Positions 1 to 10,616 of a DNA stretch of 64,000 nt are shown here, piece by piece (positions within the stretch are counted from its first letter, which is position 1; each line of letters opens with the position of its first letter). Position numbers and translations under genes: made by a program. Location of the stretch: positions 434,001 through 498,000 of the forward strand of contig KN832885.1 in assembly GCA_000827325.1 (NCBI GenBank), written 5' to 3'. The stretch is from Oidiodendron maius Zn (lineage: Eukaryota; Ascomycota; Leotiomycetes; Myxotrichaceae). The notes beneath the pieces are model-generated. The model was not told the origin of the DNA, did no database searches, and saw only the letters and a program-made list of their open reading frames with translations.

Positions 1-1186
1 TTTTAGGACTCTTCGGAATGATAACTTACACCCTGTAGTCTCACGTGTTAGTAAGAAAGCCATATTGAGATTCTGCCAATATGCGAAGATCACTTACAAG
101 CTGATATCCCGAAGTATTAGCAGCATGCTGGATTTTCTTGCTTAACAGAATAAAGGTTGTGTGCCGTTAATGATAGAGATACTTACAAGTCTCTATATCA
201 GAGTTAGCGTCTATTCCAGCTTTGAGTTAAATACTTACATGAGGATCCTATACCGCAACGTCTTAACTTCCATACACAGCAGTAATTATTTGAGGATGGT
301 TTACTTACTACCTACAGTTAGCAAACGTTAGCAATCTTGGTTTGAAGCAGAAGTTTAAATGGTATAAGTTATAGAAAAAAGAAAAACTTACTCCACTTTC
401 GGGCTTGCTCGAACCGAATCCATCTGAAATAGGAAGGCCAAGACTGTCGAGAAGAGTGCCCGAATCACCAGAACCAGAGTTTGAGCTGGGAGCTGACTCC
501 GACCCTGCGTTTGGTGCGTAACCTGAGCTGGGGGCGTAGCTTGAGCTAGAGGTGTAACCTGGGCTTGGGCTTGGGCCATAATTTGACTCCGGAGCATAAC
601 TCGGTCCTTGCTCAGAAGCAGACTCTTGTTGTGGGAAGTACTCTTGTGTAGGAGCTGACTCTTGAGCTGGAGCATACTCTTGTGTAGGAGCTGACTCTTG
701 AACTGGAGAATATTCTTGTGTGGAAGCTGACTCTTTAACAGGAGTATACTCCTGCGTAGGAGCCGATTCTTGAACAGGGGCATACTCTTTGGTAAGAGCA
801 GACTCCGGTGTATAGCCTGACTCCGGGGTATATTCTATATCTGAGTTGGCACCAGGGCGAGATGATTCAGGGCTGTAACTTGTCTCTGATCCCGGGCCCA
901 CGGGTGGACGCCCCTCGCCCTCGATGTCTGTCAGCCAGAGAAAAGTTTACGGAGGCTTGAGAAATGTGGTACTCACAGGCTATGGGAGTCCATGTTAGCT
1001 GCTAAGATTTGTGCCGGGGCAGAGACAGGAATATCTTACAGGTATAGGACCTGGACCATACTCGTATCCTGCGCCGCCAGGAGTTGCAGCGTTTCCAGGA
1101 GGGGGCTGGGGTCCTGTTGGTTCACCAATGGGCGCCGCAACGACGGATAATGCCAGCCCTATAAGGGCCAAAAGTTGGCATTTCAT
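1..1186 (-). CDS. secreted repeat protein with a chain of microexons (3' end outside window)
   Basis: Not a family I recognise. Exon 1 (1186-1040) starts with a clear signal peptide, MKCQLLALIGLALSVVAAP, followed by a Pro/Gly-rich stretch. A long exon (919-392) encodes five 12-residue repeats of the type EYAPVQESAPTQ, then a Ser/Tyr/Pro-rich tail. Around and after it, AG acceptors and GTAAGT/GTGAGT donors bracket tiny exons: 979-977 (CCT), 311-309 (GTA), 247-239 (GATCCTCAT), 192-187 (AGACTT), 100-98 (CTT) and 32-30 (GGT). The last donor (29) opens an intron that leaves the window. Exon 1 (147 nt), the long exon (528 nt) and every microexon are multiples of three and all introns are phase 0. 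Uncertain point: the acceptor before the long exon would be GAG at 922-920. An alternative uses a 25-nt exon (1001-977) and the acceptor at 928; it also keeps frame but needs a 38-nt intron. Role unknown; probably secreted or wall-associated. Confidence 0.7.
605..800 (-). repeat. 36-bp tandem repeat coding for 12-residue units
   Basis: Five consecutive 36-bp units inside the long exon of the secreted repeat protein encode EYAPVQESAPTQ, EYTPVKESASTQ, EYSPVQESAPTQ, EYAPAQESAPTQ and EYFPQQESASEQ. Unit length is constant and differences are mostly single substitutions, as expected for a coding minisatellite that can change copy number. No dibasic Kex2-type site lies between units. Confidence 0.85.
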
Positions 1187-3798
1187 GGTGAAGGATGCGA
1201 AAGAAAACTACAGAAGTGAGCGAGAGAAATGCTGATGTGTGGCTCTCTTACTTCATGAAAGGAGCGTAAGATTGGGCACGAAATAAAAGAGTGGATGAGC
1301 TCGGACATCAATGGAGAGAAAAGGAAGAGCTGGGCTTCATATATAAAAAAAGACTCCCGCCTGTTTTTGTGTTGCCCCCAATGCCCTTGATGCTGATAGA
1401 TTGCAAAACACAGACAGGCTTAATTCTCGTCCAGGGCAGCTAGCCACTCTAGTCATTTCGGATAGAGTTGTACATGACATCAATGGGCGTAGTCAAACTT
1501 CAGAAGGGGTAAGTATCTGTTTAATCCTTGAGAAAACTGCAAATTGGGGGTAAAGGTGTATGCCCTTCCTACGTGAACTCGGCAATTGTATCCCGAAAGG
1601 CCGAAAGGAAAAGGATGTAGTACAAGGCTTTATGCCATTTTGTGTATCACAGCATCCACATTACAGCCAATAAGTCTATCCCTGACGATGATCAGGAAAG
1701 ATTTGGCATTGAATTCAAGAATTGGTGCCGTTTACTTTTCGAAGGTCACTTTTTGTGGAGTTACAATATGTCAACTTCAGGTCCTCCTGTTTAATACTCC
1801 GATTAAATTCGAACATAACAAGAGAAAAGAGATGAAACCCCTTTGAGCGTAATCTTGAAATTCGACCGTCACTCTACAGTCGTTGTTCGTATACACTGCA
1901 TTAGCTTGATCAATGTTATATCTACAGAGAGTCGTCGATATTCTCTTGGTGTCACAATCGCCGATTTGCATTGTAGTTCCGTACCTGCATATCGGAAGCA
2001 GACTTCGATTATCCCCTAATTCGATACAACCACTAATCTGCTTGAATCTCCTTGCTACGTCGGTCATGTTTCGCCGGAGCGCCGACATATCCTTATCGAT
2101 CTCTAAATAGTGGAGAAGGCAATGTACCTTCCTCATACCCTATTGCTCAGTACTTCGGAATTATATCGAAGCTTCGGGAGGAAAAATATCCAACCATACC
2201 ATAAAAAGCATTAATAAATCATTCAATTGCTGGCTATGTATTGAGCTAGTGAATATAGTCCTTGTTGAAGGATTTGTTCAAGTGAAAGTCCCTTCCAAAT
2301 AGTAAGATACATGTTTAAATTAAATACCCTGATAGGAAAAAAAAGGGAACGAATCGCGCTGGCTGTTGCCCGATGCCCTAATACTCTCATATGGGAGGAA
2401 GATTGGGAGGGAATGAGGTGTATCGGCAGTATCGGGTAAAGCAAATTGAGGGTTGACTTCCAAGGACGGGAGTATAGAGGTCTTATATGATACTGTAAAC
2501 CATGTCTAATTCTTTCATTGGGAATCGAACAAGGAAGCTAGGTAACACTAAAAGTAAAGTAATATTTCGCTCTAACATGTTGCGCGATATCCTTCCAACG
2601 TCTAGCTTTGGTAGCTGCCACATTATTACTTTTTCATGGACTTGGGACTTTTAAATATCGTTGTACCAGAAAGAAGAAAGCAGAAATCTTACGAGAGACA
2701 TGTGAAAATTCAGCAAAAGCCTGACACCATATTCAGCTCTATACCAACTACTAACCTGTGCCGCTTTTGAAGAGCTGATAGACTTCAGCTCTGTGACTTT
2801 CCGGCGCATGCAATACTTCGGGGTGTGGGTAGCAGTAGAAGATGACTAGGTCAAAAGACGGTGAGAATGCCAGCTGTCTTCGCATGTGACAGTGTAAATA
2901 TGTTTTTATCGCGGCGTTATTTCCCAGAACGGGTTCTGTGGAGAGATGTTCCCCCGCGTTGGTGGGGAAGGCGGGGGGTATCCTCACGTGAATCGTAATT
3001 GCAGACGGGGACCAGGACAAGAACATTGGGGAAGGTCAAAGTTTTTGAAGGAAACTCAAAACAAATCGTGCCTTGATAAGGAGGCCGTTGTCAGACGTCA
3101 AACTTAGAATTCCGCACTCAAAAGAATAGCAGTCTCTGGTTCGAAGGGGTGGGCGCATGAATTTGGGATGATCTCCAACTGGGGAGGCTGGGACCGCCAT
3201 TTCGGTAACTGGATTGACATCACCTGGCAGCTCTGCGCACGGAGATCCGGCAGCCAGGATGCCATCAGAGGCTCCGAATGTTAAGATTTCGGTTACGGCC
3301 AGCCCCCCCTGGCAAATGTCTCGGTGGACATCGCAAGCGTCTAATGTCTAAGTCGTAAGTTATCCTTACCTTGGAATGAACCGGACCAATCTTGATATAG
3401 AAACCATAGCAGCTGATCACTCCGCAGTATGCCTCTCCCCACCACCTCCTAATGAGGCGGGTGGTTGTTCTACGCCCGGCGCTTCAGCTGGCTGTCTCCG
3501 GACCCACGGCGGCTAAGACCAGACTGATAATACGAGGACGGATGGTGTGCCTCGGCCTGATTGCCAACTACCTCGTGGAGGAACCCTTCCCCTCGAGCGC
3601 TTGCGGGGATAACCCAGACTTGTGTGGAGAATCCCTCCATATTCATGTCTCGCTACAGCGGTTAGCCCTCCGTGTTATGGCTGATGCAGTAAGGCGTGCG
3701 GCCTCCTGCAAATGAGAACTGGGCGAATGATGCTCTCTCGCAGGACATTTCCTGATTAACCAGCTCACTATGCCCTTCTCTGGCGGCTGTAGAAAAGG
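1187..3798. other. intergenic region, no convincing gene
   Basis: No recognisable gene over about 2.6 kb. A minus-strand open frame at 2136-1777 (119 codons) contains six cysteines, but it lacks a signal peptide and resembles nothing I know. Another at 3026-2751 is similarly anonymous. The part next to 1186 should hold the promoter of the secreted repeat protein; a TATATA-like run lies near 1341-1350, about 160 bp upstream of its ATG. The 3040-3798 part should include the lipase promoter. Confidence 0.4.
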
Positions 3799-3806
3799 TT
3801 ATATAC
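3799..3806 (+). promoter_or_regulatory. TATA-like element upstream of the lipase
   Basis: The sequence TTATATAC lies about 95-100 bp upstream of the lipase ATG at 3900, a normal distance for a fungal core promoter. It is assigned by position only. Confidence 0.35.
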
Positions 3807-3899
3807 ACCCACTGGAGCCACAATGTCTGAAATGATTGATCTTCCGTTGTCCGTCCGCATTTCCGGTCATCGTCTCCCCTCTTCACAACACCGCCCGCC

Positions 3900-5276
3900 A
3901 TGGGTTCCCAGAAAATGGGGTTCTGGCTCAAGTCCTTCTTACTTCTTCTCCAAGCAGTCTTGGCTCCTGCTCTTCCATTCAGTACTCGGGTCTGGGGTCG
4001 ATCTGCTCCTCTTCAGCCTAGTGAAGACCCTTTTTATACGCCTCCCGCAGGTTATGAAAGTTCAGCCCCCGGGACTATTCTACGGTCTAGGGCTATACCT
4101 GATACCCTAGCTATTAGTAGTATTCTACCCATCAATGTTCAAGGTGCCTATCAGCTACTCTACCGGACCACAGACAGTCTGGGAAATCCCCAGGCAACTG
4201 TGACCACCATCATCGTTCCACACAAGGCCAATCCGAAGAAACTACTTTCGTATCAAATCGCAGAGGACGGAGCTTACATCAACTGTGCCCCATCTTATGT
4301 ACTCCAACAGGGTTCCGAACTTAATGACAGTGGCTCTAGCGCAGCAGAGATTCTTTTTATCATTGCTGCTCTTGACCAAGGATGGATCGTTAATACCCCA
4401 GACTACGAAGGCCCACAGGCCGCATTCACGTCTGGAATCCAGGCGGGTCAGGCCGTCCTGGACTCTGTCCGTGCAGCGCTCGCCTCTGGAAGCATTACTG
4501 GAGTTTCTTCTGAAGCAGCATATCAGATGTGGGGATACTCTGGTGGCTCATTGGCAACGGAATGGGCAGCCGAGTTGCAACCTTCATATGCTCCTGAGCT
4601 GTCCTTCATTGGTGCAGCTCTAGGCGGCCTTGTCCCGAACATTACTTCGGTCCTGAACACCATCAACAAGGGTCCATTCGCTGGTCTTGGTCCTGCCGGT
4701 ATCATAGGCCTTGCGAATGCATATCCTGCTCTGGCGACATACGTTCAAGAGAACCTGGTGCCTTCCAAGGCGGCCGACTTCGAGAAAGCCGGTACGCAGT
4801 GTCTGATCACAGATACATCTCAATTTATCTTCGACGATATCTACTCGTACTTCACAAAGGGTGAGGAATTACTGAACGACCCGATCCCGCAATCCATACT
4901 CCAATCAACCGGCCAACAGGGAACACATGGAACACCTCAGATGCCCATGTTCTTTTACAAAGCTGTTGCAGATGAAGTTTCTCCCGTCGCAGATACTGAT
5001 GCCCTCGTCAGCAGGCTTTGCTCTCAAGGAGCACAGATCCAATATGTGAGGGACGGATTGGGCGAGCACGTTACTGAGATCATCACAGGAGCAGGTGATG
5101 CGTTCGTCTTTTTGAAGAATCGATTTGATGGTGTTCCGGCGGCATCTGGATGCCATACCTCCAACGTTCTGCTCGATGCGCTGAATCTCCCAGCTATTGA
5201 GGCTCTTGGGGCGACTGTGGTGGACGCTCTGTTGGCGATTTTGCTGCTACCGATTGGTGAAATCGGATTACGCTGA
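3900..5276 (+). CDS. secretory lipase (LIP family, Candida lipase A-like)
   Basis: A single exon encodes 458 residues, the normal length for fungal secretory lipases (Pfam LIP, alpha/beta-hydrolase fold). A hydrophobic signal peptide occupies about residues 6-25; Met6 is an alternative start. The nucleophile elbow GYSGGS places the catalytic Ser at residue 214. Candidate acid and base are Asp358 (in VADEVSP) and His390 (in GLGEHVT), in the family order Ser-Asp-His. Two cysteines (129, 301) could form a disulfide. The enzyme should be exported and hydrolyse triacylglycerols or other esters outside the cell. It stands alone, with about 390 bp to the next gene, and shows no frame damage. Confidence 0.93.
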   Translation: MGSQKMGFWLKSFLLLLQAVLAPALPFSTRVWGRSAPLQPSEDPFYTPPAGYESSAPGTILRSRAIPDTLAISSILPINVQGAYQLLYRTTDSLGNPQATVTTIIVPHKANPKKLLSYQIAEDGAYINCAPSYVLQQGSELNDSGSSAAEILFIIAALDQGWIVNTPDYEGPQAAFTSGIQAGQAVLDSVRAALASGSITGVSSEAAYQMWGYSGGSLATEWAAELQPSYAPELSFIGAALGGLVPNITSVLNTINKGPFAGLGPAGIIGLANAYPALATYVQENLVPSKAADFEKAGTQCLITDTSQFIFDDIYSYFTKGEELLNDPIPQSILQSTGQQGTHGTPQMPMFFYKAVADEVSPVADTDALVSRLCSQGAQIQYVRDGLGEHVTEIITGAGDAFVFLKNRFDGVPAASGCHTSNVLLDALNLPAIEALGATVVDALLAILLLPIGEIGLR

Positions 5277-5664
5277 TTTGCATACTAATATTAACTGCGG
5301 TGATTACCTTACGACACTAATTTATCGTATGGTCAAAATATTATGATTCAAATGGACACCCAGGGGAATCTACTTGGATATGTTGATGACATGCATGGCC
5401 AAGGGCAATGATCCGTTAACATGGTTTAACGAAATATAAAATCTAATCTAAGAAGAATATAAAAACTTTACCTCAGTGCTCCGGTCTCCCTCCTGGGGTT
5501 AGCGATCCCGCTACAGGCATAGCGCGTGTGCGGGTCTGGTGCTGCTTTCAATATCTATGACAATCCTCTACTTGACTCATTCGCTATAATAATCTGCTAT
5601 ATCGACGGCACTGCACTTTGGAAAGTTCTGCTTCGACCTAACATTTTGGAAATCCTAGTATTCG

Positions 5665-6576
5665 ATGGCTTCTCTCAAACAGAAGAAACAAGATTTTAGC
5701 ATTGCTTGCCATGGAGGATTAACGCATGCAGAGCAATTCCTTGGGCTTCGAGACATGAAAGACTCCGACCCCATTTTGGATGTTGTTTTCGTATCTATTG
5801 ATCTAGAAGTATCAAGACGCGAAAGAGGCAAACCTGGCGCCCCACTTGTCAAAGAATTGGGCATTGCAACTCTCGATACTCGACACCTAAAGTCCCTAGT
5901 ATCACCGTTTACCGCCACAAAATCTATATCGACCCAACAATTCTCAACATCCCACGCCTCACGAGACTTTCTAGATTGCGATGTCACAGACTTTAAAGAA
6001 TGTGTATTTGCAGAAACGCTTTTCACCGAGCAGAGAGATCTTCCTACAACTATTTCCAAATGTTTATGTATTCAAGACGAAAGCTCTCCTGGTTCCCGCG
6101 CTTTCCGGAATATCGTTATTGTCGGCCACTCAATTAAAAGTGATTTGAAGATTCTTCAGCGACTCGGGATCGATGTCTACAGAATTGCGCCTGTAGTAGC
6201 AATACTAGACACCTATCATATGATTCAAAATTTATTCAAGGCTAACTCTATATTCCTAAATAGTACCGCTCCTATGGCTAGCTTTACGCTTAGCGCTCTC
6301 TTAGCGGAGCTTAAATGCCCTTATAAGAGATCAGATCTTCACAACGCCGGGAATGATGCTACCTTCACGCTACATGCGATGCTTATGCTTGCAATCAAGA
6401 GCGCTGAAAGCAGGGAGATAGGCCCTATTGAGAGAGAGAACTTGGAACGTTTAAAAGCATTGACACAAGTAGAATTGGACGAATGTACACGGTGGAAGCC
6501 AACTCGAATAGCTGTCGGCTTTTATGCACCTGGATCTCCTAATCAAAGCAACTCGAAAACTCAGAGCAATCAATAG
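5665..6576 (+). CDS. DEDDh-type 3'-5' exonuclease-like protein (Gfd2/YDR514C type)
   Basis: An intronless frame of 303 residues. It shows an RNase H-fold exonuclease pattern: a beta strand with Asp46 and Glu48 (VFVSIDLE), a middle motif VGHSIKSDLK with Asp160, and a C-terminal HNAGNDATFT with His226 and Asp231. Spacing and residues match the DEDDh group, and the region after residue 145 resembles the C-terminal domain of yeast YDR514C/Gfd2-like proteins that are common in ascomycetes. The first motif is followed by an unusually long insertion (about residues 50-140). The C-terminus (from about 285) is Ser/Gln/Asn-rich. All acidic residues are present, so nuclease activity is plausible; the substrate is unknown. 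Confidence 0.75.
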   Translation: MASLKQKKQDFSIACHGGLTHAEQFLGLRDMKDSDPILDVVFVSIDLEVSRRERGKPGAPLVKELGIATLDTRHLKSLVSPFTATKSISTQQFSTSHASRDFLDCDVTDFKECVFAETLFTEQRDLPTTISKCLCIQDESSPGSRAFRNIVIVGHSIKSDLKILQRLGIDVYRIAPVVAILDTYHMIQNLFKANSIFLNSTAPMASFTLSALLAELKCPYKRSDLHNAGNDATFTLHAMLMLAIKSAESREIGPIERENLERLKALTQVELDECTRWKPTRIAVGFYAPGSPNQSNSKTQSNQ

Positions 6577-6799
6577 CGTATTGCATCATTAATTCAGACT
6601 CAAAACAAGCAATTTGGTTGGAGGGACGAAGTAGACAGACGAGCCTCGGTACGCGTGGGCGATACGGCCACCTGATTTGTCAGTTTCTTGCTTAGTCACA
6701 CATGAGGTTTATGAACGCTCCTTTGATGTTTTCTTGAGCTTCAGTGTCAAAGTTTCCTCGATTTCACAAGAACACTCCAACAGCAGCAAATATTTCATC

Positions 6800-7605
6800 A
6801 TGTCGTCCCAAGGCAGCTCTGGTCTGGACATGATCGACAGCACAACTGTCGTTTCCCTTGCGGTGGTCGTCATGCTGTTCAATAGCTCGTACCTCCTCTC
6901 CAAACGCGCCCTGGAGAAAGACGCACCAATGAGCCTGCGTGTCCTCTTCATTTGGCACGCCTTCGACTTCCTGATCCACACCATCTTCGAGGGCTCCTTC
7001 TTGTACAATTGCTTCTTTACGTCCTCTCCTTATGACCCTGCCGTGCATCCTGCCTCACTCGTCACAAATTTCCTCAATGCGCCGGACCGCCTCTACGGCG
7101 CGGCATACGGAGAGAACTGGGCTACGAAGCTGTGGATGGTATATGCGCAGGCAGATAAGCGCTGGGCTGGTGCTGATCTCACGGTCGTGAGCTTGGAGCT
7201 GTTGACTGTATTGGGTGCCGGGCCGTTGGCGTTCTATATCTGCACTGGCATTGCTCGGAAGGACTACACTGTTGCGTTCTGGATGATTGTCCTCGCTACG
7301 GCTGAGTTATATGGCGGTTTGTTTCCCTTCGTTTTCGTAACATTAGACTAGCAGCTGACATATGCAACGTAGGTTTCATGACTTTCGCTCCTGAGTGGCT
7401 CACCGGAAACCAGAATCTCGATGGCAGCAACTTCATGTTCCTTTGGGTATACCTTGTTTTCTTTAATATGCTGTGGGTCGCCCTGCCGTTGTATGCGCTG
7501 TGGTATAGTTTCTGGGATATTGCAAACGCTTTTGCCATCCGAAACGGCGTTATGAAGGCAAAGGTCCGCTTGCTGGACGAAGCCAAGGCTGCGAAGAAAG
7601 AGTAA
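6800..7605 (+). CDS. EXPERA/EBP-domain membrane protein
   Basis: Two exons, 6800-7316 and 7373-7605, give 249 residues. The 56-nt intron (GTTTGT donor, AACGTAG acceptor, branch GCTGAC) splits a Gly codon, and the joined protein reads TAELYGG-FMTFAPEW. The start at 6800 (MSSQGSSG) is preferred because the upstream in-frame extension from 6677 is not conserved in character. Several hydrophobic segments fit a four- or five-helix EXPERA fold, and the first core contains HAFDFLIHTIFEG, the His/Glu pattern of emopamil-binding proteins such as sterol delta8-delta7 isomerase. The lysine-rich C-terminus (EAKAAKKE) could be an ER signal. The substrate cannot be fixed; fungal EBP-like paralogues are common and many are not the housekeeping isomerase. 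Confidence 0.8.
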
Positions 7606-9302
7606 GTGTTTGATTGGGTCGCAGGCTATGTGCATATAAGAGTCACGTTTGTGGGGTGTAATAAAATAACGTATGGGAATGCTATGCTAAGAAGGTGTGG
7701 CGATTGGTTTGAGCAATGATCACTTGGGTTACTCGCCGAATTGGCAAACTTAATTGAGCTGTGTAACGTATCTATAATAGAATCGAGGTGCTCAGTCGAC
7801 ATCTTTGAACCACACCTCCCACATCTCGTCAACACCTCTCTCAGTCCTGTTCCTATTGTCAGATTCAAGGCGGCTTAATAGCTTGCCTTTCCATGAGAAA
7901 ATATCTCAACTCGTTGATAAGTTGTTCCTGAGCTCTTCCGGACTAGCCCTTTATTTTAAAGAGCCTTAAGCACCACATTGGCCTCTTTCAAATCATCCAC
8001 CTGATCTGATACAAAATCTAATTCGACGAACACGACGCTCACCTATTCCTCCAGAGTTTCCTTCCATTGAGTCGAATGACACATTTGACCGCGGAGAATG
8101 GGAGTTCTCACTCAACACAGGACCTGTTTCGTTTGGACCAGCCAGAGTTGGCTGCGTCGAGAATTTCAACGCTGGGGGGGATATATGAAGGCCCTTCTCG
8201 TAAAGAAAGACATTGATGTCCGAATACTTAGCGGTGACCTGGTTGGAACCAAATATGTTAAAGGTCGAGATACATAATCTTCCCATGCATTCTACATGAG
8301 GTCAGTGGAGAGAGTTTTCCCCCGAAGTTCGTATGTATACATCTCTGTTAGCTCATGCAATCTTCTTGCAAGACCGGAAGATGTTGAAAGAGTCACTCTC
8401 GTATATGATGCTCCTATGCTCATAAGTTTGAGCAATTTGTTACCACACTTTACCCAGAGTCTCTTCCATCCTTTGAGACCGAAGTGCCTAATGTGAAATT
8501 CTGGACAAACAGATGGCAAACTTGAAGTAGTGCAGCTCTTGCAAACAGTTGATGGTATCATAAAAGGTTCTGAATAAGAGAATGACCGCCGGGGGAGAGG
8601 TCAGACAGCGTTACAGCGAGTTAATGTCCTAGAGCTACTTGAAATAACAGTTAGCGCAAAACATCTAGATCCACAAGCGGGGAGATGGGTACGAGTTACA
8701 GAAAGACAGTTATGTCGAATAAGTTGATCCTGCTTTGACAACAGATAACCACTGAATATTCTCATAAAAATATATAAACATATATACAAATCGCCATAAG
8801 TCCTTTGACTGTACACCTCACTGCCTTTATATAATACACAAAAGTACAGTGTAGTCTGCCTTCGCTTCCATGGAGCGTAAGCTCTAAGAGGGAAATAATT
8901 AAAATCTACTTACTAGATTAGGCGGGGATGCATGTACGTTAACTCATCTGCCTATCGAATGGTTCTCTTGTACAGGGTTAGTTTTGAAACGTTATCTCTT
9001 CCTGGTTCCAAAGCGTCCAATTGATTGTTATACTGTAATCACTTATGTATTGCAAGGGCAAGGAGGCTAAGCCCGCTCGCGAAGTACAACCCAACTTGCC
9101 CGCATCAGCAGCCACAATATTCGATACGAGAATCTTACAACCTATCGCGCGTTCTCCGCACTTCTTGCACGCTAATTTCAATCTTAAAATTAACACAATG
9201 ATCCGCATGTCGCGACCTCCACACCGTATATGTTTCAACGCCATATAACGCCCTCGGCTTCTTCCACGGACTGCCGCCTCTTATGAGCGCCGATTGTTCA
9301 TG
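7606..9302. other. intergenic region with weak minus-strand coding traces
   Basis: No convincing gene. Two short minus-strand open frames, 8561-8292 and 8286-7993, lie end to end in different frames. The first (LKGWKRLWVKCGNKLLKL ... LARRLHELTEMYTYEL) has a protein-like composition, so this could be a frameshifted gene fragment, but I recognise no family. The rest is AT-rich and featureless. Confidence 0.25.
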
Positions 9303-10285
9303 ATGCGTTGGCGCGACTTCTATATCGTATCGTCGTGTGTCCTCGGCTTTCTTTTCTCCATCTTGGTTCTCATTCCAGGTTGCCAAAGGAGTGCCCTGCC
9401 GAGTGTCGCAATAGCTACTGTTAGTGTGCTCCCCCAATGCGTTCTTCTGTCCCCATGAGCTGTCTCTTGTTAACCGTATGCCAAAGTACCGATATGAGGG
9501 AAACTATACTGTCATCTACCCACCTGAAGACCAGGATCCCAATGCCGTGGACCTCATACTGCTAGGTTATGGGGACGATTTCCACGAGTGGTTCTTCTCC
9601 GTTCATTACCTCTCCATCTGCGCAGGCTACATGGGGGGGACAGAGGATCCAGACTATGTTCATCTAGACTGCTCACTTCGACCGGGAAGCTTTACATTTA
9701 GATCGGACGACAAATTTATTATCGACTATTCGTCAGTTGGGGACTTATTTCCTGTTGTTCCTCGATACGATATTACCAGTTTCAACTTGCGTCCTTCGTT
9801 TGCTATACTAGTGTTAGGCATTGCCTTTACTATTCTGAGTATAGCGGTCGTGTTATATGAACTTTTTACGAGGCCACAGTCAGGATCACTGAGCCTAGTT
9901 TCTGTGAGGCTGGCTAGTCTAATCTCAGTGTGCCTTATTGGAGTATTTTGCAACCCCAAGCGTCCCGCATATCAATGGCTAATTAAAGACAGGCGGCCGC
10001 GACACTCATCCTTATATCTTCGTCGCTAGTTACTGCAATTATCCTACGAAGTGGGTACGACAAGGAATTATATGGCAGCTGGACAAGTAACTTTATAGGC
10101 TTAAGTGTAGGTCAATCCCGCAACACCATAATTTTGTCATTCTACTTTTCGACGAATATGACTGACAGTAGTTATTATAGTGGGCCGCAGTTGGCTTCAT
10201 GTACCTTGCATTTTTAATCAAATTATGCGATATTGTAGTACAGCACGAGAAAAACAGGAGACTGTTGCATACTGGGCAAATTTGA
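9303..10285 (+). CDS. SUR7/PalI-like four-pass membrane protein
   Basis: Reconstructed from four exons: 9303-9419, 9487-9942, 9993-10106 and 10181-10285, giving 263 residues with all introns phase 0. Exon 1 holds the first membrane helix (VLGFLFSILVLIPG). Exon 2 carries the extracellular loop with a SUR7-like FSVHYLSICAGYM motif and a second cysteine, then helix 2 (FAILVLGIAFTILSIAVVLY). Helix 3 spans the exon 2/3 junction (LISVCLIG-AAATLILISSSL) and helix 4 is in exon 4 (VGFMYLAFLIKLC). The short cytoplasmic tail is basic. The first intron would use an AAG acceptor (9484-9486). Fungal SUR7/PalI proteins act at the plasma membrane in eisosomes or pH signalling; which role applies here is unknown. 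Confidence 0.75.
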
Positions 10286-10616
10286 TATAAAATATCAATG
10301 TCTAGGCTAGTTTTGCCCGTAAAAAGCTCCCCTTACCACTCAATGGCTCATCGAAAAAACTGAAATTTTGATTCGAGTCCTACTGTAAATCCTGAAACAG
10401 GTATGCCCTCTTAAGGACTCGATCCGCCATTAATGGTGAAAGCGAATATAAGCTCGCGTAATAAAATATTCCGGGATTAGCAAGTATGACACCACAAAGC
10501 CCATTCACCTTTCTTCGGTGGCGACTGCCCAACCAATGCCGTGGAGCAGTTAGTTCTCGATGATCGAATTGGCCAACAGTTCCATACTCTAGACTAGGAT
10601 AATAAAGCTTAGACCT

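Noticed and set aside
1011-1235. Plus-strand frame rich in Pro/Gly.
   Set aside because: Antisense to the signal-peptide exon of the secreted repeat protein, where the minus-strand reading is clearly better.
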